Assembly: GCA_963704295.1 (NCBI GenBank)
Contig: OY969884.1
Span: 2,790,001-2,854,000 of the forward strand
Length of the DNA stretch: 64,000 nucleotides
Direction of reading: 5' to 3'
Source of the DNA: JACCVL01 sp963704295
Lineage (GTDB): Bacteria > Actinomycetota > Actinomycetes > Propionibacteriales > Nocardioidaceae
A model generated the notes under the pieces. That model searched no databases. It had not been told where the DNA came from and was given only the letters and a program-made list of their open reading frames with translations. How positions within the stretch are numbered: the first letter of the stretch is position 1; each line of letters starts with the position of its first letter. Positions 1-7,402 of the stretch are shown here, piece after piece. The position numbers and the translations under genes were made by a program.

Positions 1-102
1 GGCCGCGGATGGTCCGGGAGATGCCCCGGCGGGCGCGGTCACATGCTCCCAGCCGGGCGCACGCTGCGCAGGGTGGGGGTGGTGCGGGCGGCGGGCCCCG
101 GC

Positions 103-666
103 TCACATGCCGCTGACGCCCTCGCCGCCGCCACTCTGCTCGTCGAAGGTCTCGTGCGCGAGCAGGTGCAGGCAGGGGATGCCGAGCACGCGACGGGCCC
201 GAGAGGTCCAGTCCAGGTGGAAGAACTCCCGGACCGCGTGCGGCGCGGTCAGCACGATCGCCTCCGAGCAGTCGTGCGTCTTCACCTCGGCGGCCAGCGC
301 CCGCACCGGGTCGTCGGAGGTGACCCGGCCCTCGGCCAGGCGGCCGGCTGCGCGCAGCAGGGTGAGCGAACGGTCCAGCTCGCGCTGGGCGCGCTGCACG
401 AGCTCGCGGTTCAGCCGCTCCAACGTCTCCCCGTCCACCGCGTCCATCGGCGGAACCATCTCGTACCGCGCGATCGATCCGATCGCGGTCTGCACCCGCG
501 TCGCCGCGTCCTCCACCGGCAGCAGCATCCGGTAGTGGACCCGCTCGTCCAGACCGTCGTGCAGGGCGACCACCTGCTGCGCGTCGAGCTCGGTGAGCTC
601 TCGCTCGACCAGCAGCACCACGTCGTAGGTCGAGTCGCTGGGCGGGGGCGCCACGTGGTCGGCCAC
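103..666 (-). CDS. UspA-like conserved actinobacterial protein
   Basis: A 187-residue soluble protein with no signal peptide or membrane segment. The N-terminal part (about residues 12-40) begins with a hydrophobic strand (YDVVLLVERELTELDAQQV). The C-terminal part carries a helix-strand unit (EVKTHDCSEAIVLTAPH) that resembles the nucleotide-binding half of universal stress proteins, but the usual GxxG(S/T) signature is not visible. A stress-protein role is therefore only a fold-level guess. The GTG start has no good Shine-Dalgarno. TAGGAT lies exactly 6 nt upstream, so the mRNA is probably leaderless. It stands alone on the minus strand, downstream of the ligase gene. The real function is unknown. 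Confidence 0.7.
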   Translation of the reverse strand: MADHVAPPPSDSTYDVVLLVERELTELDAQQVVALHDGLDERVHYRMLLPVEDAATRVQTAIGSIARYEMVPPMDAVDGETLERLNRELVQRAQRELDRSLTLLRAAGRLAEGRVTSDDPVRALAAEVKTHDCSEAIVLTAPHAVREFFHLDWTSRARRVLGIPCLHLLAHETFDEQSGGGEGVSGM

Positions 667-672
667 GATCCG

Positions 673-678
673 ATCCTA
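673..678 (-). promoter_or_regulatory. Leaderless -10 hexamer of the UspA-like gene
   Basis: TAGGAT on the minus strand, 6 nt before the GTG at 666. It matches the actinobacterial TANNNT -10 pattern. The spacing puts the transcription start at or next to the start codon. Confidence 0.45.
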
Positions 679-704
679 GTCCTCCGGGCGGGGCCCGGTG
701 GCGG

Positions 705-1817
705 TCAGAGCCCGAACAGGCTCTGCAGGTCGTACGACACCGGTTCCTCGAGCTGCGCGTAGGTGCACGAGGTGGCGTCCCGGTCCGGCCGCCAGCGGCG
801 GAACTGGGTGGTGTGCCGGAACCGGTCGCCCTGCAGGTGGTCGTAGGCGACCTCCACCACTCGCTCCGGGCGCAGCGGCACGAACGACAGGTCCTTGCCG
901 GCGTTCCAGCGAGACTGGGCACCCGGTCGCCGGCGGCCCTCCTCGGCGTCCGCCGGCTCGGCGCCCCACCGCCACGGGTGCGCGTCGCGCTCCTCGTCGG
1001 TGGTGACCTCCAGCGGAGCGAGCTCGTGCACCAGCTCGGCCCGGCGGGCGGCGGAGAACGACGCGCACACGCCGACGTGCTGCAACGTGCCGTCGTCGGT
1101 GTACAGGCCGAGCAGCATCGACCCCAGTCGGGGGCTGTCCGCCGTGGACGACTTGTGTCGGCGGTAGCCGGCGACCACCACGTCCGCGGTCCGCTCGTGC
1201 TTCACCTTGAGCATGCTGCGCGCGCCGGGGACGTAGGGCCCGGCCAGGGGCTTGGCGACGACGCCGTCCAGCCCCGCGCCCTCGAACGAGCCGAACCACT
1301 CCCGGGCGGTGTCCGCCGAGTCGGTCAGTGGCGTCAGGTGCACCGGCGGCGACGCGCCGCGCAATGCCTCCTCGAGCAGCTGCCGGCGCTCGCTGAACGG
1401 CCGGCGGGTGAGGTCGTGGTCGTCGAAGGCGAGCAGGTCGAACGCCACGTAGGACGCCGGCGTCTTGTCGGCCAGCATCCGGACCCGGCTGTCGGCCGGG
1501 TGGATCCGGTCCAGCAGCCGTTCGAACTCCAGCCGTTCGCCCACGGCGACCACGATCTCGCCGTCCACGACGCAGCGCGGCGGGAGCGCCGCACGGACCG
1601 CCTCGACCACCTCGGGGAAGTAGCGGGTGAGCGGTCGCTCGTTCCGGCTGCCGAGCTCCACGTCGTCCCCGTCACGGAAGACGATGCACCGGAAGCCGTC
1701 CCACTTCGGCTCGTACGCCAGCCCGCCCTCCACCGAGTCGGCGGCCGGCACGCCCTTGACCGAGCGGGCCAGCATCGGACCGTAGGGCGGCGGGACGGGC
1801 AGGTCGTGGACGGACAC
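705..1817 (-). CDS. ligC: ATP-dependent DNA ligase, LigC type
   Basis: Seals nicks in duplex DNA using ATP. LigC-type enzymes are linked to base-excision or backup repair rather than replication. The adenylation motif EPKWDGFR puts the nucleotidyl lysine near residue 38, followed by VDGEIV, VAFDLLAFD, GLDGVVAKP and the motif V lysines in MLKVKHERTADVVVAG. An OB-fold C-terminal region ends the protein. Its 370 residues match mycobacterial LigC (about 358), with no fused nuclease or polymerase domain. I chose GTG at 1817 because GAGGAG sits just upstream and the preceding RibD-like gene stops one base before it. The open frame extends further upstream without support. Confidence 0.9.
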   Translation of the reverse strand: MSVHDLPVPPPYGPMLARSVKGVPAADSVEGGLAYEPKWDGFRCIVFRDGDDVELGSRNERPLTRYFPEVVEAVRAALPPRCVVDGEIVVAVGERLEFERLLDRIHPADSRVRMLADKTPASYVAFDLLAFDDHDLTRRPFSERRQLLEEALRGASPPVHLTPLTDSADTAREWFGSFEGAGLDGVVAKPLAGPYVPGARSMLKVKHERTADVVVAGYRRHKSSTADSPRLGSMLLGLYTDDGTLQHVGVCASFSAARRAELVHELAPLEVTTDEERDAHPWRWGAEPADAEEGRRRPGAQSRWNAGKDLSFVPLRPERVVEVAYDHLQGDRFRHTTQFRRWRPDRDATSCTYAQLEEPVSYDLQSLFGL

Positions 1818-1818
1818 G

Positions 1819-2562
1819 TCAACACTCCTCGGCACGGGTGTAGCGCAACAGCAGGTGGTCCGCGTCGGATACCAGCGCCGATGCGAGCCGCAGCCGCAAT
1901 GGCGGCTCGACCGGCGGGCCGGCGGCGAGCCGGCGGGCACCGCCGGCGAGCAGCAGCGGGCTGACGGTGAGGCAGAGCTCGTCCAGCAGGCGGGCGGCCG
2001 CAAGCGCCCCGGCCAGCTCCGGACCTCCCTCGCAGAGGATCCGCCGCAGCCCTCGCGTGGCCAGCTGCTCGCGGAACGCGCCGAGGTCCACCGCCTGCTC
2101 GCCGCAGACCAGCACCTCGGCCCGGGCCCGGACGGCAGCCAGCCGGTCGGGAGGTGCGGCGGCGGTCGTGACGACCAGCGTGCCGGCGGTCCCGGCCGGG
2201 CCGTCGAGCAGGTCGTCCGCCAGCTCCAGGCTGCGCGACACCACCGCGATCGGAGGCAGCGGAGCCAGCCCGAGCCGCGCGCGCAGGTCCGCGTCCACCT
2301 CGCCCGGCCGGACCCGTGCGTACCCCTCCGTCCTCGCGGTGCCGGCGCCGACCACGATCACGTCGGCCAGGCTGCGCAGCAGGTGGAACACCCGCTGGTC
2401 GCCGGGGGACGTCAACCCGTCCGCCCGGCCGGTCGGGTCTGCCGTGCCTCCGTCCACGCTGGCGACGAAGTTCAGCCTGGTCCAGGTGCGCTCGGCCGGG
2501 TAGGCGTAGGTGGCCTCCAGGTCGTCGTCGCCCAGCACACCCGCGGGCTGCAGCATCTGCAC
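1819..2562 (-). CDS. RibD C-terminal-domain pyrimidine/dihydrofolate-type reductase
   Basis: A stand-alone RibD_C (DHFR-fold) reductase of 247 residues. Visible family features are RPxxNFVASVDG-like TRLNFVASVDGG near residue 30, the NADPH-binding strand ADVIVVGAGTARTEGYARVR near residue 70, and the late ILCEGGPELAGAL motif. There is no deaminase domain, so it is not full RibD. Mycobacterial Rv2671 is a similar stand-alone protein with dihydrofolate reductase activity, so a folate or riboflavin role is inference. The start is GTG at 2562 or ATG at 2556. A CAGGAT hexamer lies 7 nt upstream of the GTG. The gene is co-transcribed with ligC, with a one-base gap. Confidence 0.85.
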   Translation of the reverse strand: MQMLQPAGVLGDDDLEATYAYPAERTWTRLNFVASVDGGTADPTGRADGLTSPGDQRVFHLLRSLADVIVVGAGTARTEGYARVRPGEVDADLRARLGLAPLPPIAVVSRSLELADDLLDGPAGTAGTLVVTTAAAPPDRLAAVRARAEVLVCGEQAVDLGAFREQLATRGLRRILCEGGPELAGALAAARLLDELCLTVSPLLLAGGARRLAAGPPVEPPLRLRLASALVSDADHLLLRYTRAEEC

Positions 2563-2627
2563 GCTGGTGATCCTGCCACCGGTGCGTCCCGGCGCCAGCC
2601 CGTACGCTGCGCCGCGGAGGTGGCCAG

Positions 2628-3533
2628 ATGCCCGACGAGGAGCACGACCAGGCCGACGACCGGCTGACCGACCTGCTCCGGCTGCCTCCCGGCCCGGTGG
2701 ATCTGGCCGGAACCGATCCGGCCGGGGCGCCGGGCTTCGCGGCCGGCAGCGGCGCCGGCAAAAGTGCCGGCAAGAGTGCCGGCAAGAGTGCCGGCAAGCA
2801 GGCGCTGGCCGGGCTCCGCGACGAGCTGAACGACCTGAGCCGCCGGCTGTTCGCGGAGGGCAACACCGGCGGGCAGCGCCGGGTGCTGGTGGTCCTGCAG
2901 GGCATGGACACGGCCGGCAAGGGCGGGGTGGTCCGGCATGTCGCCCCGCTGCTGGACGCGCAGACCTGGCAGCTGGCCACCTTCGGCCGCCCCACCGCCG
3001 AGGAGGCGTCGCACGACTTCCTCTGGCGGGTGAAGAAGCAACTGCCGGGCCCGGGCCGGATCGCGTTCTTCGACCGGTCGCATTACGAGGACGTGGTGGT
3101 GACTCGGGTGAACGGCACGATCGACGAGGCCGAGACCGAGCGTCGCTGCGCGCGGATCAACCGCTTCGAGGCTCGGCTGAGCCGAGCTGGCACCACCCTG
3201 CTGAAGTGCTTCCTGCACATCTCCGCCGACACCCAGCGCGAGCGTCTGCTGGCCCGTCTCGACGACCCGACCAAGCATTGGAAGTACGATCCGCGCGACC
3301 TGGACGACCGTGCCCGGTGGGTCGACCACCAGGCGCAGTACGCGACCGTCCTGGGCGCGTGCTCGCCGACCACGGCCCCGTGGCACGTCGTACCCGCGGA
3401 CCGCAAGTGGTACCGCAATTGGGCCGTCGCCCAGCTGCTGCTCGAGCAGCTTCGCGGGCTCGACCCGCAGTGGCCGTCCGCCGAGTTCGACGTCGCCGAA
3501 CAACGCCGGCTGCTGGCGGCCGGGCGCGGGTGA
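2628..3533 (+). CDS. Polyphosphate kinase 2 family nucleotide phosphotransferase
   Basis: A class-I-like PPK2 that moves phosphate between polyphosphate and nucleotides. The Walker A-like loop GMDTAGKGG lies at residues 92-100, the Walker B-type FFDRSHYEDV near 148-157, and the lid arginines in ERRCARINRFE follow. The whole P-loop domain (about residues 60-290) is present. The N-terminal 60 residues are a low-complexity linker with AGKS repeated (43-57), encoded by a 12-bp tandem repeat. That linker is unusual for the family. The ATG is preceded by GGAGGT with proper spacing. The gene is divergent from the RibD-like gene and overlaps no neighbour. Direction of the reaction (ADP or AMP phosphorylation) cannot be read from sequence. 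Confidence 0.88.
   Translation: MPDEEHDQADDRLTDLLRLPPGPVDLAGTDPAGAPGFAAGSGAGKSAGKSAGKSAGKQALAGLRDELNDLSRRLFAEGNTGGQRRVLVVLQGMDTAGKGGVVRHVAPLLDAQTWQLATFGRPTAEEASHDFLWRVKKQLPGPGRIAFFDRSHYEDVVVTRVNGTIDEAETERRCARINRFEARLSRAGTTLLKCFLHISADTQRERLLARLDDPTKHWKYDPRDLDDRARWVDHQAQYATVLGACSPTTAPWHVVPADRKWYRNWAVAQLLLEQLRGLDPQWPSAEFDVAEQRRLLAAGRG
2757..2798 (+). repeat. 12-bp in-frame tandem repeat in PPK2 gene
   Basis: The unit GCCGGCAAGAGT occurs about three to four times in a row, with one variant copy, and encodes Ala-Gly-Lys-Ser units. It keeps frame, so copy-number change alters only a linker upstream of the kinase domain. Confidence 0.85.
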
Positions 3534-3534
3534 C

Positions 3535-4284
3535 CTACACCGGCAGCGGCACCAGATCGACCGCGCCCACCGCGTAGCGCTCCAGCACCGTGCGGGCGAT
3601 CTCGTCGTCGGCGCCCAGCGGCTCCGACACCGCTACTGCGCCGGCCTCACGGGCCAGTTCGGCGGCCCGGTCGGGCAGGGAACCCGGGGCGAGGAAGAAC
3701 GAGCCGACCGCGATGTGTCGGCGGCCCTCCTGGCGGAAGGCTCGCACCGCCTCGCCGGTGGACGGGGGACTGGCCGATGCGAAAGCGGTCAGCACCGGCA
3801 GCCGGTGCCGGGCCCCCCACGCCCGGGCGACTCGGGCCACGCCGGCGTTGGCCAGCGGGTCGGAGCACCCGGCCGCGGCGAGTACCAGCGCGTCCAGTTC
3901 ACGCACCCGCGCAGTGGCCAGCGCCGCCCGCAGCCGTCGGTCGAGGGCGCCGAGGAAGCTCCGCCGGGCTCCCAGCACGGCCGTCGTCTCGACCCGCAGG
4001 CCGGGGTGGTCGGTGACTGCCGACGAGACGGCCGACGGCACGTCCCCCTGGGCGTGGAGGGTCTCGGTCAGCAGCAGTGGGACGACCACCACCTCCTGCA
4101 CACCGGCGGCAGCGAGGCGGGCGAATGCCTCGGTGTGCCGGGGGGCGGAGTGATCCAAGAAGGCGGCCTCGATCCGAAGGTCGGGTCGCTGCGCGCGGAC
4201 CCGATCCCGGAGCGCGCGCACGGTCCGCGCGGCGCGCGGGTCCCGGCTGCCATGGGCGAGGGTGAGCAGGGCGGGTGCGGTCAT
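3535..4284 (-). CDS. Sirohydrochlorin chelatase (CbiX/SirB family)
   Basis: Inserts Fe(II) (or Co(II)) into sirohydrochlorin. Siroheme is the cofactor of sulfite and nitrite reductases. The 249 residues contain the duplicated CbiX fold: LAHGSRD with the metal-binding His at residue 11, and VVVVPLLLTETLHAQGDVP with the second His near residue 79. The second half (from about 130) repeats the fold with weaker motifs. The gene ends tail-to-tail with PPK2, one base apart. About 94 bases upstream is a minus-strand leader peptide ending in a Met-Met-Cys-Trp tail. This suggests cysteine- or sulfur-dependent attenuation and a role in assimilatory sulfate reduction rather than cobalamin synthesis. Confidence 0.88.
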   Translation of the reverse strand: MTAPALLTLAHGSRDPRAARTVRALRDRVRAQRPDLRIEAAFLDHSAPRHTEAFARLAAAGVQEVVVVPLLLTETLHAQGDVPSAVSSAVTDHPGLRVETTAVLGARRSFLGALDRRLRAALATARVRELDALVLAAAGCSDPLANAGVARVARAWGARHRLPVLTAFASASPPSTGEAVRAFRQEGRRHIAVGSFFLAPGSLPDRAAELAREAGAVAVSEPLGADDEIARTVLERYAVGAVDLVPLPV

Positions 4285-4348
4285 GCGGGCTGGCCTTCGG
4301 TTAGAGCCGCGGTCGGTCCCGTCGGGAGGCGACCGGCGTCCGGGAGGT

Positions 4349-4367
4349 CGCGGCGCGAGAGGCCGCG
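4349..4367 (-). promoter_or_regulatory. Hairpin between leader peptide and chelatase gene
   Basis: CGCGGC pairs with GCCGCG across a 7-nt loop, about 10 nt after the leader-peptide stop and 65 nt before the chelatase start. It is a plausible attenuator element, but no U tract follows, so a Rho-dependent or translation-coupled mechanism would be needed. Confidence 0.4.
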
Positions 4368-4377
4368 GGGGACGAGG

Positions 4378-4464
4378 TCAGGCTCGCCAACACATCATGG
4401 CGCGCAGCCGCATGAGGTCGACGTGTCGTCGCCCCACCAGATGCGTGCTGCGCGCGGCCTGCAT
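4378..4464 (-). CDS. Cysteine-type leader (attenuation) peptide
   Basis: A 28-codon open frame ending RRHVDLMRLRAMMCWRA then TGA. Actinobacteria have many such peptides upstream of sulfur-assimilation genes, typically RRHVDL followed by five to eight residues and a Cys near the C-terminus (for example HVDLxRxxSALCR). The match to RRHVDL-x(8)-C is close, and the next gene makes siroheme, the sulfite reductase cofactor. I therefore infer ribosome stalling at the Cys codon when cysteine is scarce. The start is uncertain: ATG at 4464, or GTG at 4437, which would give the short form usual for this family. Neither has a clear Shine-Dalgarno. An imperfect inverted repeat (GCACGC...GCGTGC, about 4505-4530) lies just upstream. 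Confidence 0.72.
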   Translation of the reverse strand: MQAARSTHLVGRRHVDLMRLRAMMCWRA

Positions 4465-4534
4465 GGCCGGAAGTCTGCGCGGGAGTGCCGGGCGGTGGCA
4501 AAGCGCACGCTCACATGATGAGACGCGTGCTCGG

Positions 4535-5149
4535 TCAGTGAGACAGCCGTTGCGTCGCCGGCGGAGCGAGCCGGGCCAGCCCCGCCCCGGCCACCGCGGC
4601 GAGGGCCACGGCGAGCGCGCCCGCCAGCACGTAGGCCCAGTCGACCAGCCCGGCCAGGCCGACGCCGACGAGGACGGCGGGGTTCACCGCCCCGGTCACG
4701 GTGGCTGGGAGGGCCGCGCAGGCGGCGAGCGTCGGCAGCCCCAGCGCGGCGGGTGCTGCCTCGACGCCGATCAGCCAGCCGCCGAGCAGCCCGGCCGCTG
4801 CGAGCAGAGCAACGGCTGCCACGGTGTCCGGCCGTTCGACCGGGATCTGCTCTGGCAGCCGCTCGAGCAACTCTCGGCCGGCGACCCCGCCGAACAGTGC
4901 CCCGACCCCCTGCCCGGCCCACAGCGGGAGCAGCTCGAGGGGGGCCAGCCGGGCGCGTACGAGCCGCCCGAGCGACCACGCGGGGTCCATCTCGGCGGGG
5001 TCGGCCCCCAGCACCGCAGCGCCGGTCACCACTGCGGCCAGGGCAATGGCGGCTACCGCGGGATCGGCCGTGCGGGCGGCCGCCACCGCGGTCACAGTCA
5101 GCAAGAGGGTGAGCAGGCCCGCGCGCAGCGGGCCGGCCAGCGCGCTCAC
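4535..5149 (-). CDS. Divergent MIP/aquaporin-like membrane protein
   Basis: A 204-residue integral membrane protein with about six hydrophobic segments (about residues 7-24, 30-50, 72-92, 109-128, 134-160, 168-192). Two short motifs sit where aquaporins have their NPA loops: GADPAEMDPAWSLG after segment 2 and TGAVNPAVLVG after segment 5. The last helix begins VDWAYVLAGALAVAL, like the conserved W-V-Y helix of MIPs. The first NPA is DPA, the protein is shorter than most aquaporins (230-280), and Ala/Leu content is high. I infer a degenerate or repurposed MIP fold; substrate is unknown. The GTG start has no clear Shine-Dalgarno. It is divergent from the yihY-like gene. Confidence 0.6.
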   Translation of the reverse strand: MSALAGPLRAGLLTLLLTVTAVAAARTADPAVAAIALAAVVTGAAVLGADPAEMDPAWSLGRLVRARLAPLELLPLWAGQGVGALFGGVAGRELLERLPEQIPVERPDTVAAVALLAAAGLLGGWLIGVEAAPAALGLPTLAACAALPATVTGAVNPAVLVGVGLAGLVDWAYVLAGALAVALAAVAGAGLARLAPPATQRLSH

Positions 5150-5201
5150 GCAGCGACCGTCGGCATGGCCCGGTCCACGCGCTGGAAGCGATCCATGTCG
5201 T

Positions 5202-5207
5202 TACCGT
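5202..5207 (+). promoter_or_regulatory. Leaderless -10 hexamer of the YihY gene
   Basis: TACCGT, exactly 6 nt before the ATG at 5214, with no Shine-Dalgarno in between. Confidence 0.45.
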
Positions 5208-5213
5208 AGAGCC

Positions 5214-6350
5214 ATGGCCGAGGCGACGTCCGGCGCGCAGCCGGACGCGCCCGAGACCACGAAAAGCCGACCGGAGTCGGCGAAGGACGCCGTCTGGCGG
5301 CTGGTCGGCAGCACCGTCAGCTCCTGCATGCGCTACCGGGTGACCGGGTTGGCGGCCGAGGCCGCGTTCTTCGCGATCCTTTCGCTGCCCCCGCTGGTGT
5401 TCGGGCTGGCCGGCTCGATCGGCTACCTCGCCGAGCGGTTCGAGGTCGCCCGGGTGACGAGCTTCCGGGGCCAGGTCGAGAGCGCCGCCGCCCGCGCACT
5501 GACCGACGAGACGGTCGCCGACATCATCACCCCGACGCTGAACGACGTGCTGCGCGAGGGCCGCTTCGACGTCATCTCGCTGGGGTTCGTGCTGGCGCTG
5601 TGGTCCGGTTCCCGGGCGCTGAACGTGTTCGTCGACACCATCACGATCATGTACGGCCTCGGCGGCCGGCGCGGCATCGTCCGCACCCGGGCACTGTCCT
5701 TCACGCTCTACGTGATCGCGCTGGTCCTCGGCGTCATCGCGGTTCCGCTGGTGTTGGCCGGTCCGGACCTCGTCGGCGCTCTGCTCACCCCGGAGGTCGA
5801 GTGGCTCGGCCACCTGTACTGGCCGACGGTGCTGGTGCTGACGATCGCCTTCGTCACGACGCTCTACCACCTGTCGGTTCCGGTCCGGACGCACTGGCGC
5901 TACGACATCCCCGGCGCCGTGCTCACGTTGTCGATCTGGCTCGGCGGCAGCTGGGCGCTCCGCGAGACGCTGCAGGGAACGGTGGGGGGCAGCTCGATCT
6001 ACGGTCCGCTGGCGGCGCCGATCGCCGTCCTGCTGTGGCTGTACGTGCTGTCCATCGCCGTGCTGATCGGGGCCGCACTGAACGCCGCGTTCGATCGGGT
6101 GTTCCCCGACGACACGACCGCCGGAGCCCGGCTCGAACTGGTGCGCCGGCTGCGCGCCAAGGCGCTCGCCGCGCGGATGCGCGAGGTCGGGCTGGACGAC
6201 CAGGTGCCCGCCTGGGAGGACCTCAGCGCCCCGAAGACGCATGAGCTCCACGTCGACCTCGACGAGAGCGGGGATCGGGTGCGCTCCGACAAGGAGGCAC
6301 AGGAGCAGGGCCGGCGGAAATCGAGTGCGCGCCCGCGCCGCGGTGCGTAG
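5214..6350 (+). CDS. YihY/BrkB family inner-membrane protein
   Basis: A 378-residue member of the YihY/virulence factor BrkB family. Its cytoplasmic N-terminus (about 1-35) leads into RYRVTGLAAEAAFFAILSLPPLVF, the family's first helix. Five more helices follow, ending with the typical YGPLAAPIAVLLWLYVLSIAVLIGAALNAAFDR near residues 262-294. A charged soluble C-terminal tail (from about 300) ends the protein. The molecular role of the family is not settled; old RNase BN annotations are wrong. The ATG at 5214 is favoured because the family homology begins shortly after it and TACCGT is 6 nt upstream. The TAG stop forms part of the rsgA promoter hexamer. Confidence 0.88.
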   Translation: MAEATSGAQPDAPETTKSRPESAKDAVWRLVGSTVSSCMRYRVTGLAAEAAFFAILSLPPLVFGLAGSIGYLAERFEVARVTSFRGQVESAAARALTDETVADIITPTLNDVLREGRFDVISLGFVLALWSGSRALNVFVDTITIMYGLGGRRGIVRTRALSFTLYVIALVLGVIAVPLVLAGPDLVGALLTPEVEWLGHLYWPTVLVLTIAFVTTLYHLSVPVRTHWRYDIPGAVLTLSIWLGGSWALRETLQGTVGGSSIYGPLAAPIAVLLWLYVLSIAVLIGAALNAAFDRVFPDDTTAGARLELVRRLRAKALAARMREVGLDDQVPAWEDLSAPKTHELHVDLDESGDRVRSDKEAQEQGRRKSSARPRRGA

Positions 6351-6353
6351 CGT
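6348..6353 (+). promoter_or_regulatory. Candidate -10 hexamer of rsgA, starting at the yihY stop
   Basis: TAGCGT, 8 nt before the rsgA GTG. Its first three bases are the TAG stop of the YihY gene. Confidence 0.35.
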
Positions 6354-6361
6354 CGCACGAT

Positions 6362-7402
6362 GTGACCCACCCGGCCGCTGACGCCGTCGACCTGGCCCGA
6401 CTGGGCTGGGACGACGCCTGGGCGCGGGCAGCGGCCACGTCCCCGGTGGGTCGGGTCACCCGGATCGACCGCGGACTGGCAAGCGTGCTGACAGCCGACG
6501 GGCCGGTCCGGGTCGGCTGGAGCGGCGACTTGCTGGATGCCGCTGCCGCCGACCCCACCGTGGCCCCGGTCACCGGCGACTGGGTGCTGCTGCGGGACTG
6601 GCCGGACGGCCGGACCACGCTGGAGACGGTTCTGCCCCGGCGGACGGCGATCGTGCGAGCGACCCCGTCCCGCCGCTCGGAGGACCAGCTGCTCGCCGCC
6701 AACGCGACCGTCTCGGCGGTCCTGGTGGGGCTGGTACCGGACCCGGGCCCGGCCAAGGTGGAGCGGCTGTTGGCGGTGGCGTCCGGGAGCGGCGCGCTCC
6801 CGGTGCTGGTGCTCACCAAGGCCGACCGCTGCCCGGACGCGTACGAGCTGGCGGCTGACCTGGCCGGTCAGGCCCCGGGAGTGGAGGTGATCGTCTCCAG
6901 CGCGGTCACCGGCCAGGGGCTCGACCGGCTGCGCGCCTTGGTGGGAGACAGCGGCACGCTGGCGCTGCTCGGCTCCTCCGGGTCAGGCAAGTCCACCCTC
7001 GTCAACGCACTGGTCGGGGCGACCGTGCTGGCGACGCGGCCGATCCGTGCCGACGGACGCGGTCGGCACACCTCGGTGCGGCGCGAGCTCGTGGTGCTTC
7101 CCGGTGGCGGGGCGGTCATCGACACTCCTGGGCTCCGTGGGGTCGGGCTCGCCGCCGCAAGCCCCGCCGCGGCCGGCGTGGCGGACGTCTTTGCCGACGT
7201 GGAGGAGATCGCTGCCCGGTGCCGGTTCCGCGACTGCGCGCACACGGGGGAGCCGGGGTGCGCGATCGCTGCCGCGCTCGACGCCGGCCGGCTGTCGCCG
7301 CGACGCCACGAGGCCTGGCTCGCGCTGCAGCGTGAGCTGGCCTGGGCGGGGGCGCGGGCCGCGGCTCGGCCGCGCCGGGTGCGTCGGCGCGGTGGCCGTT
7401 AG
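6362..7402 (+). CDS. rsgA: Ribosome small-subunit-dependent GTPase A
   Basis: A late 30S assembly GTPase. An N-terminal OB fold (about 25-100) is followed by a circularly permuted GTPase domain in which G4 (LVLTKAD, about 147) comes before G1 (GSSGSGKST, about 204) and G3 (DTPG, about 250). The C-terminal zinc motif is C-x4-C-x-H-x5-C in CRFRDCAHTGEPGC. All hallmark residues of the family are present at a normal length of 346. The GTG start follows TAGCGT by 8 nt. The gene ends tail-to-tail with the repeat-containing hypothetical, overlapping by 4 bp. Confidence 0.93.
   Translation: MTHPAADAVDLARLGWDDAWARAAATSPVGRVTRIDRGLASVLTADGPVRVGWSGDLLDAAAADPTVAPVTGDWVLLRDWPDGRTTLETVLPRRTAIVRATPSRRSEDQLLAANATVSAVLVGLVPDPGPAKVERLLAVASGSGALPVLVLTKADRCPDAYELAADLAGQAPGVEVIVSSAVTGQGLDRLRALVGDSGTLALLGSSGSGKSTLVNALVGATVLATRPIRADGRGRHTSVRRELVVLPGGGAVIDTPGLRGVGLAAASPAAAGVADVFADVEEIAARCRFRDCAHTGEPGCAIAAALDAGRLSPRRHEAWLALQRELAWAGARAAARPRRVRRRGGR

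Noticed and set aside
1818..2003. Extended N-terminus of the LigC ligase
   Set aside because: The upstream frame lies inside the RibD-like gene and is Cys/Arg-rich. GAGGAG and the one-base junction support GTG 1817.
4301..4501. 66-codon minus-strand frame in the chelatase leader region
   Set aside because: It is Pro/Thr/Ser/Arg-rich with no start signal, and it conflicts with the better supported leader peptide in another frame.
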